From: Piscicola geometra
Lineage: Eukaryota > Annelida > Clitellata > Hirudinida > Piscicolidae
Length of the DNA: 64,000 bases
Reading direction: 5' to 3'
NCBI GenBank assembly: GCA_943735955.1
Contig: OX030959.1
Span: 10,494,324 to 10,558,323, forward strand
Part shown: positions 12,525 through 24,158 of the stretch, in pieces
How the letters are laid out: every line of letters begins with the position of its first letter
Position numbering within the stretch: the first letter of the stretch is position 1
Made by a program: the position numbers and the translations under genes
Notes under the pieces: generated by a model
Seen by the model: only the letters and a program-made list of their open reading frames with translations
The model's database searches: none
What the model was told of the DNA's origin: nothing

Positions 12525-12634
12525 TTTGAGAAGATCGAGAAACTCGGCTCCACATCTGTCTTGAAGGGTGCCAACTAGATCAACAATGTTCTGGATCTGC
12601 TGAGGCAAAATCTTTAGACACGTTCTCTGGTTGC
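12525..12634 (-). CDS. ITPR: ITPR-like exon 18
   Basis: Two bases plus 36 codons, exits phase 0. Acceptor GGCATTCATAG, donor CTCAAA|GTTATT. NQRTCLKILPQQIQNIVDLV and then AEFLDLLK aligns with QLCSEINERVVQHFVHCIE and YIKFLQ of ITPR. It continues directly into VIVKVEG of exon 19. Confidence 0.9.
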
Positions 12635-12737
12635 CTATGAATGCCTTTCATATTTAAGTAATTTTTTTATTAGTAAGAATTAAACAGTATATTTGAGTTT
12701 ACGTTTATGACAACAAAGGTTAATTGGGTTTCGAGAT

Positions 12738-12860
12738 TCTCCGAGGGGCCATCCACAAAAGACGTCAACAAATTTTTTGCTTTTTTCAACTCTCCCTCGC
12801 CCCTTGTCCACATTTAACCACTTTAGACTTAACCCCTCCTCCCGCCCTAGTTGTGGACGT
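12738..12860 (+). repeat. MITE terminus, GGGGCCATCC type
   Basis: GGGGCCATCCACAAAAGACG then a pyrimidine-rich block with CGCCCCTTGTCCAC and TGTGGACGTCC. Resembles a short palindromic DNA-transposon end. An inverted similar end lies at 14775-14806. 12263-12524 and 12861-13270 hold nothing else I recognise except exon 18. Confidence 0.5.
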
Positions 12861-13348
12861 CCAAAACATTTAATTTACCGAATGAATATTTTAGGGAAAT
12901 TTACAACAATATAAAGAGTATGTGTTTACAAATATTTATTTAGAAATTCCAATTCTTTTCAGGAAATTTTTTTAATGAAATAATAACTGTTCAAAATCAT
13001 TTTAGTAAGTCAGTGAAATAAAAATGTAATAAACAAATTATCCACCATTAGAAAATTCTAATTTTTAAGAATTTTTGTTTGAGATGTTATTGTATTTGAC
13101 AAATCAAACTTTAACAACATATTTAAAATATAATATTCAAGCGTATTAATTATTATTAAACCTATCGTTTCTAAATATAACCTGTTTGTGAAAGATTGTT
13201 TGGGTTTGCATCCCAACTCTTTTGTCATTAAACTAGAAGTATTTTGCAGTACATTTATGCAAAACAACTGCACTCAAATACACTACGATGTGGATATCCA
13301 CTTTGTCCTAAACCACCTCTCTCCCCTTGCCCACTTTTGCCCACTTTT

Positions 13349-14783
13349 GTATTAGTATTAGTATTAGTATTAGTCTTTATAGTGCCTTTGTCTCGACACA
13401 TCATATCTTTTTCTTCATCTCCCCCTTTCTCTTCTCTCCCTCTGTCTCCAGATCGCTCCCACGCTTCTCAGCACCACTTCTTCCATCCTCCGATCCTCCT
13501 CCTGGTAACCAAGGACCCTTTCCATCGGATCCTGTTCTCCACGCTCCCTTCTCCAAATTGTCAGCCATTCTTCTCTCCACTCTTCATACAACCCACACTC
13601 CAGCAAAACGTGTCTCTCATTCTTTTCCTCCCCACAAACACACTTCCTATCCTCCATCTCATACTTCCAGCGCACAATTTCATTATTCCTTACCGTCAAG
13701 CTATCCCCCCTACACATCATCCTAACTTTCGCTCCATCTGAACTATCTACATATTTTTCCAACTTCCTGCTTTTTGACTTCTCCTCACGGTATCTTTTCA
13801 GTCTTTCACTTTCCTGTATCTTATTCCCCCATTCCTGTCTTCCCTTTTGTTGGATCCTCTTCACCAGCTCCCTTTCCCCCATCCCTCCGACCTTTCTTTC
13901 TGAAACGCCCATCATAAACACTCTTGCTCGTGCGCCTTTTCCTCCACGTACCATTCTGCTCATAACCTCCACACCCAATTTTTTTCCTAAGTTGGCTACA
14001 CCTCTCCACCATTTAGATTTTTTACCTATCTTCTTTACACATGCTCTACCTACTCTTCCTACTATATCTTTCCCCTCTAATGTCCTAATCACAAAGTCTG
14101 TCATGACCTTAGCCTCTCTTTCCCAGAATGTACTCCAGGCTGTTTCACCATGTACTACGATATTTCTTACTCTAATCTCTACCCCCCATATCCATCTCCC
14201 AAACTTAGTCTGCAAAACCTCTAACTTCTATCTCTCCTTAGCTGACCAACCAACTGCTGCAACACCATACATTAACTTTCCTACAATCAAGCTTTTCCAT
14301 GCCTCCATGCCCACAATGAAACGACTCCCCGATCTTTTTGCTCCATATTTTACCATGCCGGTTAGGCTTCCAACGTTTTTCATAATTTCACTAAATTGAT
14401 AAATCCCCCCTTTTTTCCCCCTTTAAGCTTTAATCCTAAATACCTTACCTCATCACATTTTCGTATGGTCCTACCTCTAATTATCCATTCTTGACATCCT
14501 TCCATTCCTGTATTACCAACCAGTTCCACAACTTTAGATTTCTCTTCATTCAGTTTCATTCCATATTCCTCTAACACCTTCAGTACATCCTCTAACACTA
14601 TCTTCATACTATCTCATTTCCCGCCGTCACTAGGATGTCGTCAGCATAAAGCATTCCTCCAAACCTCCACTCTTTCCTACTATCCTCCCTACCCATTTGA
14701 TTATGTACTTTCATCACTACCCCAGCTCGATGATTATCTAGGACCGCTGCCACATCCCTAATGTATAGATTGTGTGGACGTCT
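13349..14783 (-). mobile_element. LINE-C copy 1, 5'-truncated
   Basis: Minus-strand non-LTR element. Its 3' end GGCACTATAAAGACTAAT runs into an (ACTAAT)n tail at 13349-13372. The 5' end is cut within the RT. Same family as 35647-36549 and 61584-64000. Confidence 0.88.
13415..14783 (-). pseudogene. LINE-C RT C-terminal part
   Basis: From 14783: NLYIRDVAAVLDNHRAG, then GGMLYADDILVTAG (catalytic YADD near 14655), then EEYGMKLNEEKSKVVEL and RYLGLKLKGGKKGG. The frame is broken near 14400 and 14215. The last ORF (266 codons from 14215) starts MQTKFGRWIWGVEIRV. It contains a zinc-knuckle-like cluster CVCGEEKNERHVLLEC and ends in an Arg/Glu-rich tail. The antisense ORFs over this region are shadows. 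Confidence 0.85.
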
Positions 14784-15122
14784 TTTATGGATGGCCCCCT
14801 ATCAGTATTGTAGCAAAGAGACATCGATGTGAAAGAGCTAGAACAAGATTTTTCTAGATTGAAACTTGATTTGTGCTCCATTCTTAATAAATCTATTTAA
14901 AATTTTTTTTCATGAAATGGAATTGCTGTTGAATTTAGCATATTTTGTCATATAAACCTTGTTTCCCACGGCTTCAAGTTCAAACAAATGGGAGATACTT
15001 TTCAGTGCAGTAGAAATGTTTGCAAGTCATATGAAGATAAAGCAAAATAAATGTCTTCCCATCTTAAAACGATCGACAAAACATTATAGGACAAATGAAC
15101 ACCATCATAGCCAACGGACATT

Positions 15123-15215
15123 ATTATCATCATCATCATCATCATCATCTTTCTCATCATAATCATCATCATCATCATCTTTCTCATCATAATCATCATC
15201 ATCATCTCCATCATT
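15123..15215 (+). repeat. ATC microsatellite
   Basis: Interrupted (ATC)n with TTTCTCATC variants. It lies in the intron between exons 17 and 18 and has no gene. 14807-15122 has no recognisable feature. Confidence 0.8.
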
Positions 15216-15227
15216 ATCTTCATCAGT

Positions 15228-15420
15228 AATATGGGTAAACGGGTAGCTGAGTCGGCCACGTCTCTCGGCTTGACCAATAATGAAAGGTCCTAGGTTCAAG
15301 TGCAACCAATGCCCAAGTAACCCAAAGGCGCAAATGAAAATATGCAGCCCAAGTGGCCTGGAAGCCCGTTCGGGTTATGCGCCACTATAATAATGCTCGT
15401 CATTATTATTATTATTTTTA
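15228..15420 (+). mobile_element. SINE-2 copy 1, tRNA-derived with LINE-B-like tail
   Basis: tRNA-like head GGTAGCTGAGTCGGCCACG with B-box-like GGTTCAAGTGC, body CCAAAGGCGCAAATG, tail GGAAGCCCGTTCGGGTTATG, then (ATT)n. The tail resembles the 3' end of LINE-B (GAAGCCCGTCCGGGTTTACG). Confidence 0.82.
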
Positions 15421-15754
15421 TATTAATATACCTCTTTCAATGCGATAGCTACATCGGCTTCAACCACTTTGATTTTCAGCATCATATCCAATCTAAGGTT
15501 TGTCAAACAAGAATGGTTTTATTTATTTTACTTTTTCATTAAATGTTCTGCTGAATACAGTACAGTAAATTGAATAGTATTATAAACGTAATTTAATTTT
15601 AATTTTAAAAACATAGATGATAAAAACCTAAGCTTAGATGCCTACTATTATAATATTGATTGAAATCGTTCAAAAACATAATATTTATAAATTAAAATTT
15701 ATAAATAAGAAAAGGATAAATTATTTATATAAGTCAAAAATTAATTTTGTACAC

Positions 15755-15884
15755 AAACGTTTGTGCAACTGTCGGAAACGAACCTCTCAAAAACTCTCAT
15801 CTGCACCAACTCGTTTCCTTGGGAAAGTGCCCTCAAGAGGTTCAAACTTTTTTTCATGATAGTTTCCAGTCCTCTGTACTGCTC
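15755..15884 (-). CDS. ITPR: ITPR-like exon 17
   Basis: 43 codons plus one base. Acceptor CACTGACCACAG. ETIMKKSLNLLRALSQGN then LVQMRVFERF corresponds to the well conserved ITPR string [20 protein letters not shown]. Donor GTTT|GTGTAC gives phase 1 as exon 18 needs; a donor four bases earlier (GTTTGT) would not. Confidence 0.88.
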
Positions 15885-16107
15885 CTGTGGTCAGTGTGTA
15901 GAGGTTTCAAGTTTTATTACTCAGTGCTACATCGAGAAAGTTGCTCTATTCATAATTTTTCTAATTTATAATGAATTTTTTTTTAATCCGTTAATTTTTC
16001 ACTAACAATTTACCGTATCTTTTTATTCTCAACACCACTAACCAGTGATGGGCAATTCTTAAACCGAATTTTCATGTTCTAATTTTTTTAATTTATGGTT
16101 TGCATTA

Positions 16108-16310
16108 TTCACAGCCTGACAGACGCAGGCCATGTTACAATGGTTCTGAGAACCGTAGTTCTTATGCATCTTTAATGCATACGTCGCAAACACCGCATCA
16201 TATACACTAGGTATATGATAGTTCACGGTTGCTTATCAGGGATTCGAACAGGCAACCTTTAAGTCGCAAGTTCGACGTCTACCATCTAAGCCTTCCGCGC
16301 TTGCCAATAT
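16108..16310 (-). mobile_element. SINE-1 copy 2
   Basis: Reverse of the family: GCGCGGAAGGCTTAGATGG head, GTTCGAATCCCTGATAAGC box, CCTAGTGTATATGATGCGG body. Downstream, CAGTGATGGGCAATTC (16043) again resembles a hAT end. Confidence 0.8.
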
Positions 16311-16530
16311 CAAATCATTTCTAAAATTACACTGGCTGACGAATTGAAACAAATTTTTTGTAAATGAGATATGAATTGATGATTTTCCATTAATTTTGTG
16401 TGCTGAAAAAAAATTCGTTTTTAAACATTTAATCCTTCTTCTTCTTCACATTTCTTCTTTGTCATATGTCATCAAAAGTACTGCTTTATTACAATGAACT
16501 ATTTCAATACAAAAAGTCGAGTTTTTGTAT

Positions 16531-19265
16531 AGGGGGAGGCTGCTTATGATGAACCGGTTTTTAAGATGGAACGAGCTTACTTACAGCCAGGGGCGCAACC
16601 AGCAAAAAATGCTGGGGGGGGGGGGCTCAACTTTAGTCAAAAAAATAATTGTTTAATCCATTTACCGGAGCTGTTGCGTTTTGCAACATCAATTTTTATA
16701 TTTTCTTGCGGTTTTAATACCGAGTTTTTTCACATATTTTGTACAATAAATTTTAATTTTTAAAGTTAAATTTTAACTTTTTTATTATTTTATTTATAGT
16801 CTTTTATATCCTGTTTACATTTAAAATTTCTCAAAACAATCTTTTTTCGCTTAGATAATTTTTCTTTTTTTTCGTTTGATTTTTATTATATTTATACAAA
16901 TTTAGTCTTAATTTCAGTGTGAAAAGATAGTTAATACTTGAATTAATTTTTTAAATATTTAAAATAACTTGTAAAACGTTTTCAATGCTTTTAAAAATCA
17001 ATGGTGCGTTTTCGCAACTTTGATATAATATGATTTCACATGATTTTTAATAAGTCTAGTCATTATTATAATAATAAAATTATTATTTTAATGTTAATGT
17101 ATTATGAAATTTATAAAATTAAAATTAAAAGTTGAATTTTGTAGATGAATGTTGATTTTTATATTTCGATAAAAAATTTCAAACCGCAAATGCTTCACAC
17201 TTGAAGCTTTTATTGAAAAGAAAATAGTTTTTTAACCTCTCATAGGTTGAATACAAAATTTAAAAAAATATAACATTCGACCACAGTGTCGTCTTTGAAA
17301 CAGAACGACATTTTATGAGTGTTGTTGTAATTCACGTTAAATAATTTGCTTTGTTGTAATTAAAATAATTATTATTAATATTATAACAAATAAATTAATT
17401 AGAAGTCTGAATTTTATCGAACTATTTGCAATTGAAATTTATTTCTGTTTAATAAATGTGGTTTGAATCAATTTATTGATTTCTTACTGTACATAAGTAT
17501 GTCACACTTTCCGTTCACGTTGCGTTTTCGCAACATTTTGCTCCATTAAAACTTGTGAAATAATTGTTTTCAATTTTGCTTGAGTTATTCTTATAACCAT
17601 ATAATGCAAGTCTAAATGTAAAATTCATTTTAACTTTATTTCTCGGGTAGCGGCGGTCAATGGGCTAAATAAAAACTACCAATTATAATTGATAAAGAAT
17701 TTAGATAGTTTATTAATGATACAAAAGAAAAACTACAAACTAAGTTGCATAGTATTCTTAAAGTTACGTCATCATTTTTTAAACTAAGGTAAAAAGTGAA
17801 CAAATAAGTTTGATATGAGATCCTAAACAGTCTATAATTTTTTTCCAATTATTTAGTTTCAACTAAATTTTGATGTGTTTTCAGTTAATAAATAATTTTT
17901 CGATCAGTTTGTGAAAATCTTTTCACCATTTCATTTACTGGAAGAAAAGCACTAGCTATTTTGGTAGCAGATATTTTCTGCATTTGATGAAGTAACTGGC
18001 AGTCAGAACAACATCGAGCATATAGTGCAACTCTGGCTGAAGGCTTGTTGCTCAAAAGAATTCTTGCAGTTCGATACATGCACTGAGATCAGACTGATAC
18101 GCACGTAATCTTGATGTGTTGATGTGATTTTGAGCTGTCTTTACTCAGTTTCAGCATCCTTTCCATGAAGGTTGGATAATTCTGAAAGTTCGAGAGTTAT
18201 TTTGTCTATCTGCGTTGTTCTATATATACTGTGTCATGGCTAGAAAAATGTACATATGATAAGTGTAAACATTTAAAAGTGTAGTTAAGGTCTAAGGGTG
18301 CTCTATTTATTCTCAGAATTTGTGACATGTTAGTGTTATTTTGGTGGGATCTCTATGTTCTGTGTTGATATATGAAATGTTTTGTGAGATAAAGACCCGA
18401 TGGCCATCCAGAGAAAATATCATTGTCCTATGGCATATTGAAAAATTCATTACCCCCCCCCCCCCCACCACCAAAAATACTCATCGATTTTCGAAAAATT
18501 GCGAGACCCTTCAAAAATGTCCCCCCTTGGTTGCGCCACTGCTTACAGCTTTGCGATGTATAAAACATTATTTGTTAAAATTTTCGATTCATGCACCCGT
18601 CTCTTAAGCACAATTGTATGTCGGTTTCGTTTCTGGTTGGGAGATAACGTTTTGTTGTTTTTTCCTCACATCCTAAGGAGTATAATTATTATTTATTATT
18701 ATTAATTAGATGATGCACTACAGTTTCATTATATGCAAGTAGTATAATTAATAATTTAGTGATAAGATTGTTGTAACCATGGATGATTAGCATGGTCATA
18801 GTTGCCTAAAATTAAACATAAATAGTTGCCCAAGATTAAATTTAAAAAAAGATGATAGAAATTGATAAATCTGTCTCTGGCATTCGTCTATCTCGGGGGA
18901 TGATAAATCTATATAAACTATAATATATAGTCACTATATACAATATAATCGACTATATAAAGTTTATATTCTAAATAGACTTTTGAAAATTAATACAAAC
19001 CAATAATTAACTTTTTTATTAAATAAAAAAAAAGTTAGTATTCATTCACTTTGCCACAAGTATGTTCTATTTACAGCTAAATTTCAAATTTGAATAGATT
19101 TAAACTTTTGTCTCATTAGTCTCAATTAACTATAAACTAGATGGTTGCACGGGAAATGGTTGAAGCTAAAAGTTAAGCACGAAATAAAGAAAAAAATTTG
19201 GGTAAAGCGAGTTTAACCTATTTTATCGAAAAATAGAATTCTAAAAATGTTATAAAACATTTAGA
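16531..19265 (+). repeat. Rep-B copy 2, split by hAT2 copy B
   Basis: Left end AGGGGGAGGCTGCTTATGA to 16587 and the continuation 18542-19265 match 43231-44070. The right part is lost at MITE-D copy 2. No coding content. Confidence 0.7.
16588..18541 (-). mobile_element. hAT2 copy B, internally deleted
   Basis: 1,954 bp. Ends CAGGGGCGCAACCAGC and TTGGTTGCGCCACTG. Perfect 8 bp duplication CTTACAGC at 16580-16587 and 18542-18549. Poly-G just inside the left end, poly-C near the right end. Only traces of transposase remain (dimerisation region near 17960-18060, minus strand). Confidence 0.93.
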
Positions 19266-19273
19266 GCGTTTTT

Positions 19274-19450
19274 TAAAATCAGTCAAATCGTGTATTAAAT
19301 GAAAAAGCTTAATAAGATGTCTAGAGCTTGAATATATTCATTTCAGTCAATTTTAAAATGCCATAGCATTTTATTTATTTCAGCCATTTTATTGTCCTAT
19401 TTTCTATCAACACGCGTGAATCACGCGTTACACAATTTGACTGCTTTTTA
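19274..19450. mobile_element. MITE-D copy 2
   Basis: Inverted ends AAAATCAGTCAAATCGTGTA and ACGCGTTACACAATTTGACT, as in copy 1. The middle differs. 19455-19562 contains an AT-rich hairpin-like TATATA stretch. Confidence 0.75.
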
Positions 19451-19562
19451 AGCCTTCCTCGAAATGCCTGGTTACGCGTTTTGATTGTAACATATACAGG
19501 TACAAGATTATATATCTATGTATATATATATTTATAATTTTGTACCTGTGTATATATATATA

Positions 19563-19838
19563 CAAGGCGCAACCAGCAAAAAATGCTAAGGGGGCTCAAC
19601 TTTAGTATTAAAAAAATTATTATTTATAGCAACTGTTGCGTTTTGCAACATCAATTTTTATATTTTCTTGCTGTTTTAATACCGAGTTTTTTTCACATAT
19701 TTTTTACAATAAATTTTAATTTCATAAGTTAAATTTCAAATTTTTAATTTTGCTATTTATAATCTTTCATTTCTTGTTCACACTTAAAATTTCTCAAAAC
19801 AATCTTTCTTCGCTTAGATAATTTTTCAATTTTAAATC
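19563..19838 (+). mobile_element. hAT2 fragment, left end only
   Basis: Starts CAAGGCGCAACCAGCAAA and follows the hAT2 left 270 bp, then stops. It joins a different repeat (TCTACCCTTCACCCTCTATA) that recurs at 54383. 19839-20090 ends with TTTTGCCCATCACTG, a hAT-like terminus. Confidence 0.8.
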
Positions 19839-20204
19839 TACCCTTCACCCTCTATAACACATTATTTTTCTTCGCGCATCGTGTGAAAACAAAAGCAAAG
19901 AACTAGTAATTATAAAGATAAACGGTGAACATATTTGTTTAATTAGACCCAAAACTTCACTTGAAATTTCAGACTTTCTATTTAAATCAATCAAATCGCT
20001 ATTGCACAAATCGAAGTTAATTTAAGCCAAATCGAATCGTAAATGTGTCAAAATGGCGATTCTGCAATTTGGTTTTGCCCATCACTGCCACCAGCGTCTT
20101 CATCATCATCATCATGCCGAGTTCTTGATGCTACTTTTCATGAACCACGTATCGTAATTACATAGCATCATCATTGTAATCACCACCATCATCATCATCA
20201 TAAC

Positions 20205-20260
20205 CATCAACTTGGCGTCTATTTCCATCGTAAGCATGTCAAACACCAACGTAAGAACTT
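20205..20260 (-). CDS. ITPR: ITPR-like exon 16
   Basis: Two bases plus 18 codons. Acceptor TCTCTTTCACAG, donor TTGATG|GTTATG, phase 0. EVLTLVFDMLTMEIDAK equals the ITPR position AHAVVLELLQIPYEK. An alternative donor (GCCAA|GTTGAT) would leave phase 2 and not fit exon 17. Confidence 0.8.
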
Positions 20261-20417
20261 CTGTGAAAGAGAAGTAAATTATGATAACTTATTAATTGTA
20301 TAATGATTTTTTATAAAACATTTTGTATAAACCATTAGAAACATATTCTGTTGCTCTGCACTTTGCGACTGATGCGGAGGCGAGGCGGCTTCCATTGTTA
20401 CCCATCGTGATGCCAAC

Positions 20418-20485
20418 CTTGGTTCATGAGAATGTTTTGGTTCATCGGGTTTCGCTCGCTCTCGTCCTTCGGGATGTGACAAAAC
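20418..20485 (-). CDS. ITPR: ITPR-like exon 15
   Basis: 68 nt: one base, 22 codons, one base. Acceptor TACCCACGAAG, donor ACCAAG|GTTGGC. FCHIPKDESERNPMNQNILM matches the position of the ITPR string QQQRLLRNMG. Only 137 bp of intron separates it from exon 14. Confidence 0.8.
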
Positions 20486-20622
20486 CTTCGTGGGTAGAGA
20501 CACGAATGAACACAAATGGAACGAAAACTCGAAAAAATGTAGCATACACAATCTCAGGTTACATTACAAATGCCTATTACGAGACTCGTCCTCGCCACCA
20601 CAACATTCAGATATCATCGAAC

Positions 20623-20759
20623 CCAGTGTATGTGTCGATGACAGCCCCCAGCGAGTTGACTTGGTCGTCGTTGAGCTTGGCGCGTGCATACCTGCGGATG
20701 ATGGGCATCGTACGTGCAACTTCCCTGTGTACGTGACAAGAGTCCGTTGTGATTAACAC
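20623..20759 (-). CDS. ITPR: ITPR-like exon 14
   Basis: 45 codons plus two bases. Acceptor AACAAAATCAG at phase 0 fits exon 13; donor ACTGG|GTTCGA. VLITTDSCHVHREVARTM then YARAKLNDDQVNSLGAVID parallels [21 protein letters not shown] in ITPR. An internal acceptor-like ACACAG lies closer to the donor but would break the frame with exon 13. Confidence 0.85.
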
Positions 20760-21084
20760 CTGATTTTGTTGGAAAAATCTTAATTAAAACAAATTATTTG
20801 AAAAAGTATTAGAGATATTTAACACGAACACACAGTTATGTTCGTTTTAAATCACTTTAAAACTGTAAAAGGATACTAAGTTGTGGTCGTTTTTTCCCCC
20901 AGGAGACATAGAAAATATAAGTGAAAGACTTCAGCAATATATTTAAAAGTCTGAAAATCAAAACTGTGAAAGTTAAATAGAGCATAACTGCATCTAAAAC
21001 ACTTCATTTAACTGATAAATGAAATAATGACGAAAAAACGACAATGAAGATGAAATGGGAGAAACACAAACAAAACAAACCCAC

Positions 21085-21192
21085 CATGGCTCGGATGGCG
21101 GACTTAAAGAGTTTCGTCTTTGAAGAGTAGAATTTGTTGAGAAGGCTCAGTGACTTGTTGATCATTTTGTCGTATTTGTAGTTTGACAAATC
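21085..21192 (-). CDS. ITPR: ITPR-like exon 13 (second RIH domain)
   Basis: 36 codons, phase 0 both ends. INKSLSLLNKFYSSKTKLFK aligns with the ITPR string [20 protein letters not shown]. Donor ATG|GTGGGT. Its acceptor (CACACATAG) is preceded directly by a 424 bp CA repeat rather than a pyrimidine tract. Confidence 0.9.
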
Positions 21193-21620
<428 letters not shown>

Positions 21621-21755
21621 TTGTATATGTTTTTGTGTGTGTGTTGTTTTATGTTTTTTTGTGTATGTTTGATGGTATGGGTGTGTGCAAAAGAGCACCA
21701 TCAAGATGGAAGTGATCTGTTCTGATCCGAAATAAGCAGTAGAGTCGAACATCAC

Positions 21756-21798
21756 CTTGAGGTCTCTCACTGCTCTTTTCTGCAGCGCTACGCCTTTT
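21756..21798 (-). CDS. ITPR: ITPR-like exon 12 (micro-exon)
   Basis: 43 nt, one base plus 14 codons (KGVALQKRAVRDLK), exits phase 0. Acceptor TTTCTATCTGCAG, donor CTCAAG|GTGATG. Joined to exon 13 it gives RAVRDLKDLSNYKYDKM, matching the layout of the second RIH domain start (FLRVLLHLTMHDYPPLV). Confidence 0.75.
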
Positions 21799-21959
21799 CT
21801 GCAGATAGAAATGAATTAATTTCATTTATGGACTACAAACAAGAGTTAAAAGTTTCCGTTAATTAGCAGTTCTTTGGTTTTTTGACATTTTGCTTTTGAT
21901 CACATTACTGCAAATAGTGATATAAGCATTATTTAAATACATTTTTTCTCATCTTTATT

Positions 21960-22760
21960 GACAATGGTTGCAATTAGGTTCGGTTTCGGCCAAATCAAAA
22001 TGTACAATTTTGTTCATTTTTTGGTTTTGGCCGAAAATAATTTTGTAATTTTGGTTCAAATTCGGTTTCGGCCAAAACGGATCTCATATTTACCGAAAAA
22101 CCAAAAAAATTATTTATTTATGTAGTTTATCTGATATATCTGTATCTTCAATCAAACTAGAACTATTAAGTTTGGGTTCGATTCTCATCTCTATTAGATA
22201 TCTATTAAATATCGTAGTTGATTAATTTATGGGTGTCATTAGACTAATTGTTCGAATAACGTATACAAGCATCTGGAACCACAACCATTGTATGGAAATT
22301 TAAGTTAATTGGCATACGTTCAATGATGATACTTAACAAACCTTTTTTTTAAACATTTGTTTTAAAAAATGTTATTGTCAAAAGTAAGTATCTGTATATC
22401 ATCAATTGAACTCGAACTATTAAGTTTGGGTTCAATTCTCATCTCTATTAGATATCGTGGTTAATTGATTTATGGGTGTGATAAGACTAATTGTTCAAAT
22501 GAGATATACAAGCATCTGGAATTCTAGATATCCTTGCTTAGATAAACTTTGTATATAAATCGTAAGCCCGAGAAGATTTGACTTCGATTCATTAATTCAA
22601 TAATAATCTGATTAAAATTTCGGTTTAATCTCGGTTTCGGCCAAAAATAAAATGTTAACTTTGGCTTAGTTTTGGTTGGGGCCTAAAACGCAATTTCAGT
22701 TTCGGCCTAATTCCGGTTTCGGCTGATTTAAAAATATATGTTTCGGTCTAGTTGCAATCA
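21960..22760. repeat. Element with GGTTTCGGCC subterminal repeats
   Basis: Both flanks have several copies of CGGTTTCGGCCAAA-like motifs in the same orientation, with weak inverted ends TGGTTGCAATTAG and CTAGTTGCAATCA. The centre holds a tandem duplication (22139-22280 and 22388-22522), sharing AACTATTAAGTTTGGGTTC. No ORF. Confidence 0.6.
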
Positions 22761-22772
22761 TTATGATCATCA

Positions 22773-23030
22773 TCATCATCGTCATCATCATCGTTATCAT
22801 CATCGTCATCATCATCGTCATCATCATCGTCATCATCATCGTCATCATCATCGTCATCATCATCGTCATCATCATCGTCATCATCATCGTCATCATCATC
22901 GTCATCATCATCGTCATCATCATCGTCATCATCATCGTCATCATCATCGTCATCATCATCGTCATCATCATCGTCATCATCATCGTCATCATCATCGTCA
23001 TCATCATCGTCATTGTCATCATCATCATAA
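22773..23030 (+). repeat. 12 bp minisatellite CATCATCATCGT
   Basis: About 21 near-perfect units. It lies in the intron after exon 11, starting about 13 bp from the donor on the minus strand. The Asp, His, Ile and Met homopolymer-like ORFs through it are translation artefacts. Confidence 0.95.
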
Positions 23031-23040
23031 TACGGCTCAC

Positions 23041-23149
23041 GGGCTGGTGTCAAAGGCGTCGAAATGTTCGAAGAGCAAGGGAGACAGGAAGTTCGAAGAC
23101 GCTGTACGTGAAGATGAAACATCTGAGTCACCAAAATCCGCAAGCCATA
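23041..23149 (-). CDS. ITPR: ITPR-like exon 11 (Ser/acidic linker)
   Basis: Two bases, 35 codons, two bases. Acceptor TTATTGGTAG, good donor AGCCC|GTGAGC. GDSDVSSSRTASSNF followed by LLFEHFDAFDTS sits where ITPRs carry a serine-rich linker and LDFEHIEEQ. The linker is not conserved in sequence, so the call rests on phase fit, donor strength and position. A minisatellite begins about 13 bp into the following intron. Confidence 0.65.
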
Positions 23150-23251
23150 CTACCAATAATAACAATGCCATGAAAAACTACAACATAAACAATATTAATA
23201 ATTAAAGTATTGAAAATAATAATAGTAATAGTGATAATAATAATAATGGGG

Positions 23252-23505
23252 GAGCGGGGATGGCTTAGATGGTAGGCGTCGGACTTGCAACTTAAAGGTT
23301 GCCTGTTCGAATCCTTGACAAGAGACCGTGAACTATCATATACCTAGTGTATATGATGCAGTGTTTGCGACGTATGCATTGAAAGATGTGTACGTCGTGT
23401 GGAATGGCGCCTCGGCGCATAAGAACCATGGTTCTCAGAACCATTGTAACATGGCATGCGTCTGTCAGGCTGTGAATAGTATAGACAAAAAAAACAAAAA
23501 AAAAT
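23252..23505 (+). mobile_element. SINE-1 copy 3, with poly-A tail
   Basis: Most complete copy: head GGGGATGGCTTAGATGGTAG, B-box GTTCGAATCC, body CCTAGTGTATATGATGCAG, end GTCTGTCAGGCTGTGAATAG, then an A-rich tail. An AAT repeat precedes it. Confidence 0.85.
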
Positions 23506-24158
23506 ACCAGTGAAAAAATTAAAGAACAATTCACGTAAATGAAATATAAATAAGTGATTCTCTATTCTGTGTCTCAAACCTGAAAATATAATCTCTTTGT
23601 ACACATCAACAACTATTTATCGGTTATACGCCATCAAAAATATTTCTCTATTACATTGAACTATTTCTAAAAAACAAGTTGAATTTTAGATAGATGTGAA
23701 ATATTTTGTAAATTGTAATACTATTCATTATTATAAGTGTCAGATAAAACAGAACATAATAAAACGAAACAACAATAAATAAGGAATTTGATACTAAAAT
23801 TTGTAAACTCATGACCCAGGGTAAACTACTTCTTTCCTTTGTGTACAATATAGTTATTTTGTTATATATTTCAGCAGAATTTTATCTCTGTTTTTTAATG
23901 TGAATCTTAGCATTCTTTCGTTAAAAAATCTACTCTAAAAGATGGTAAAATTTCTGATTGCTGTTTTGATCAATAAAACTCGCGACTAAATCATTAATCT
24001 CCACTGAAATGGTTCCAAAAATTGAAAAGCTGCTTATTGAAAAGCAGAGAAGTCATTGTATTTTGTCATTCAGTTTGACGAATTCAGAGATTTTTCCAAC
24101 AAAGCTGTTATTGGTTACGTTCGATTTAAAACTAACAGTGACATGATTGAAGAGTCTT

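Larger units (their letters stand above)
13285..14806. repeat. MITE of the GGGGCCATCC type, filled by LINE-C copy 1
   Basis: Left flank of the LINE: TGTGGATATCCACTTTGTCC and two GCCCACTTTTG units. Right flank: TGTGGACGTCTTTTATGG then ATGGCCCCCT. Both carry signature pieces of the MITE type seen at 12738, so the LINE appears inserted in such an element. Confidence 0.5.

Noticed and set aside
13244..14399. Plus-strand Pro/Ser-rich ORFs
   Set aside because: Antisense shadows of LINE-C; likewise the minus-strand ORFs at 35625-36522 and the plus-strand ORF at 61623-61958.
20279..20756. Plus- and minus-strand ORFs of 88-137 codons
   Set aside because: They cross introns and read exons 14-15 in wrong frames or on the wrong strand.
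22773..23030. CRISPR-like array
   Set aside because: Units are 12 bp without spacers; a simple minisatellite in an animal intron.
22696..23205. Poly-Asp, Arg/His, Ile/Val and Met/Thr ORFs
   Set aside because: All frames of the CATCATCATCGT minisatellite are open; the part after 23040 is the complement of exon 11.
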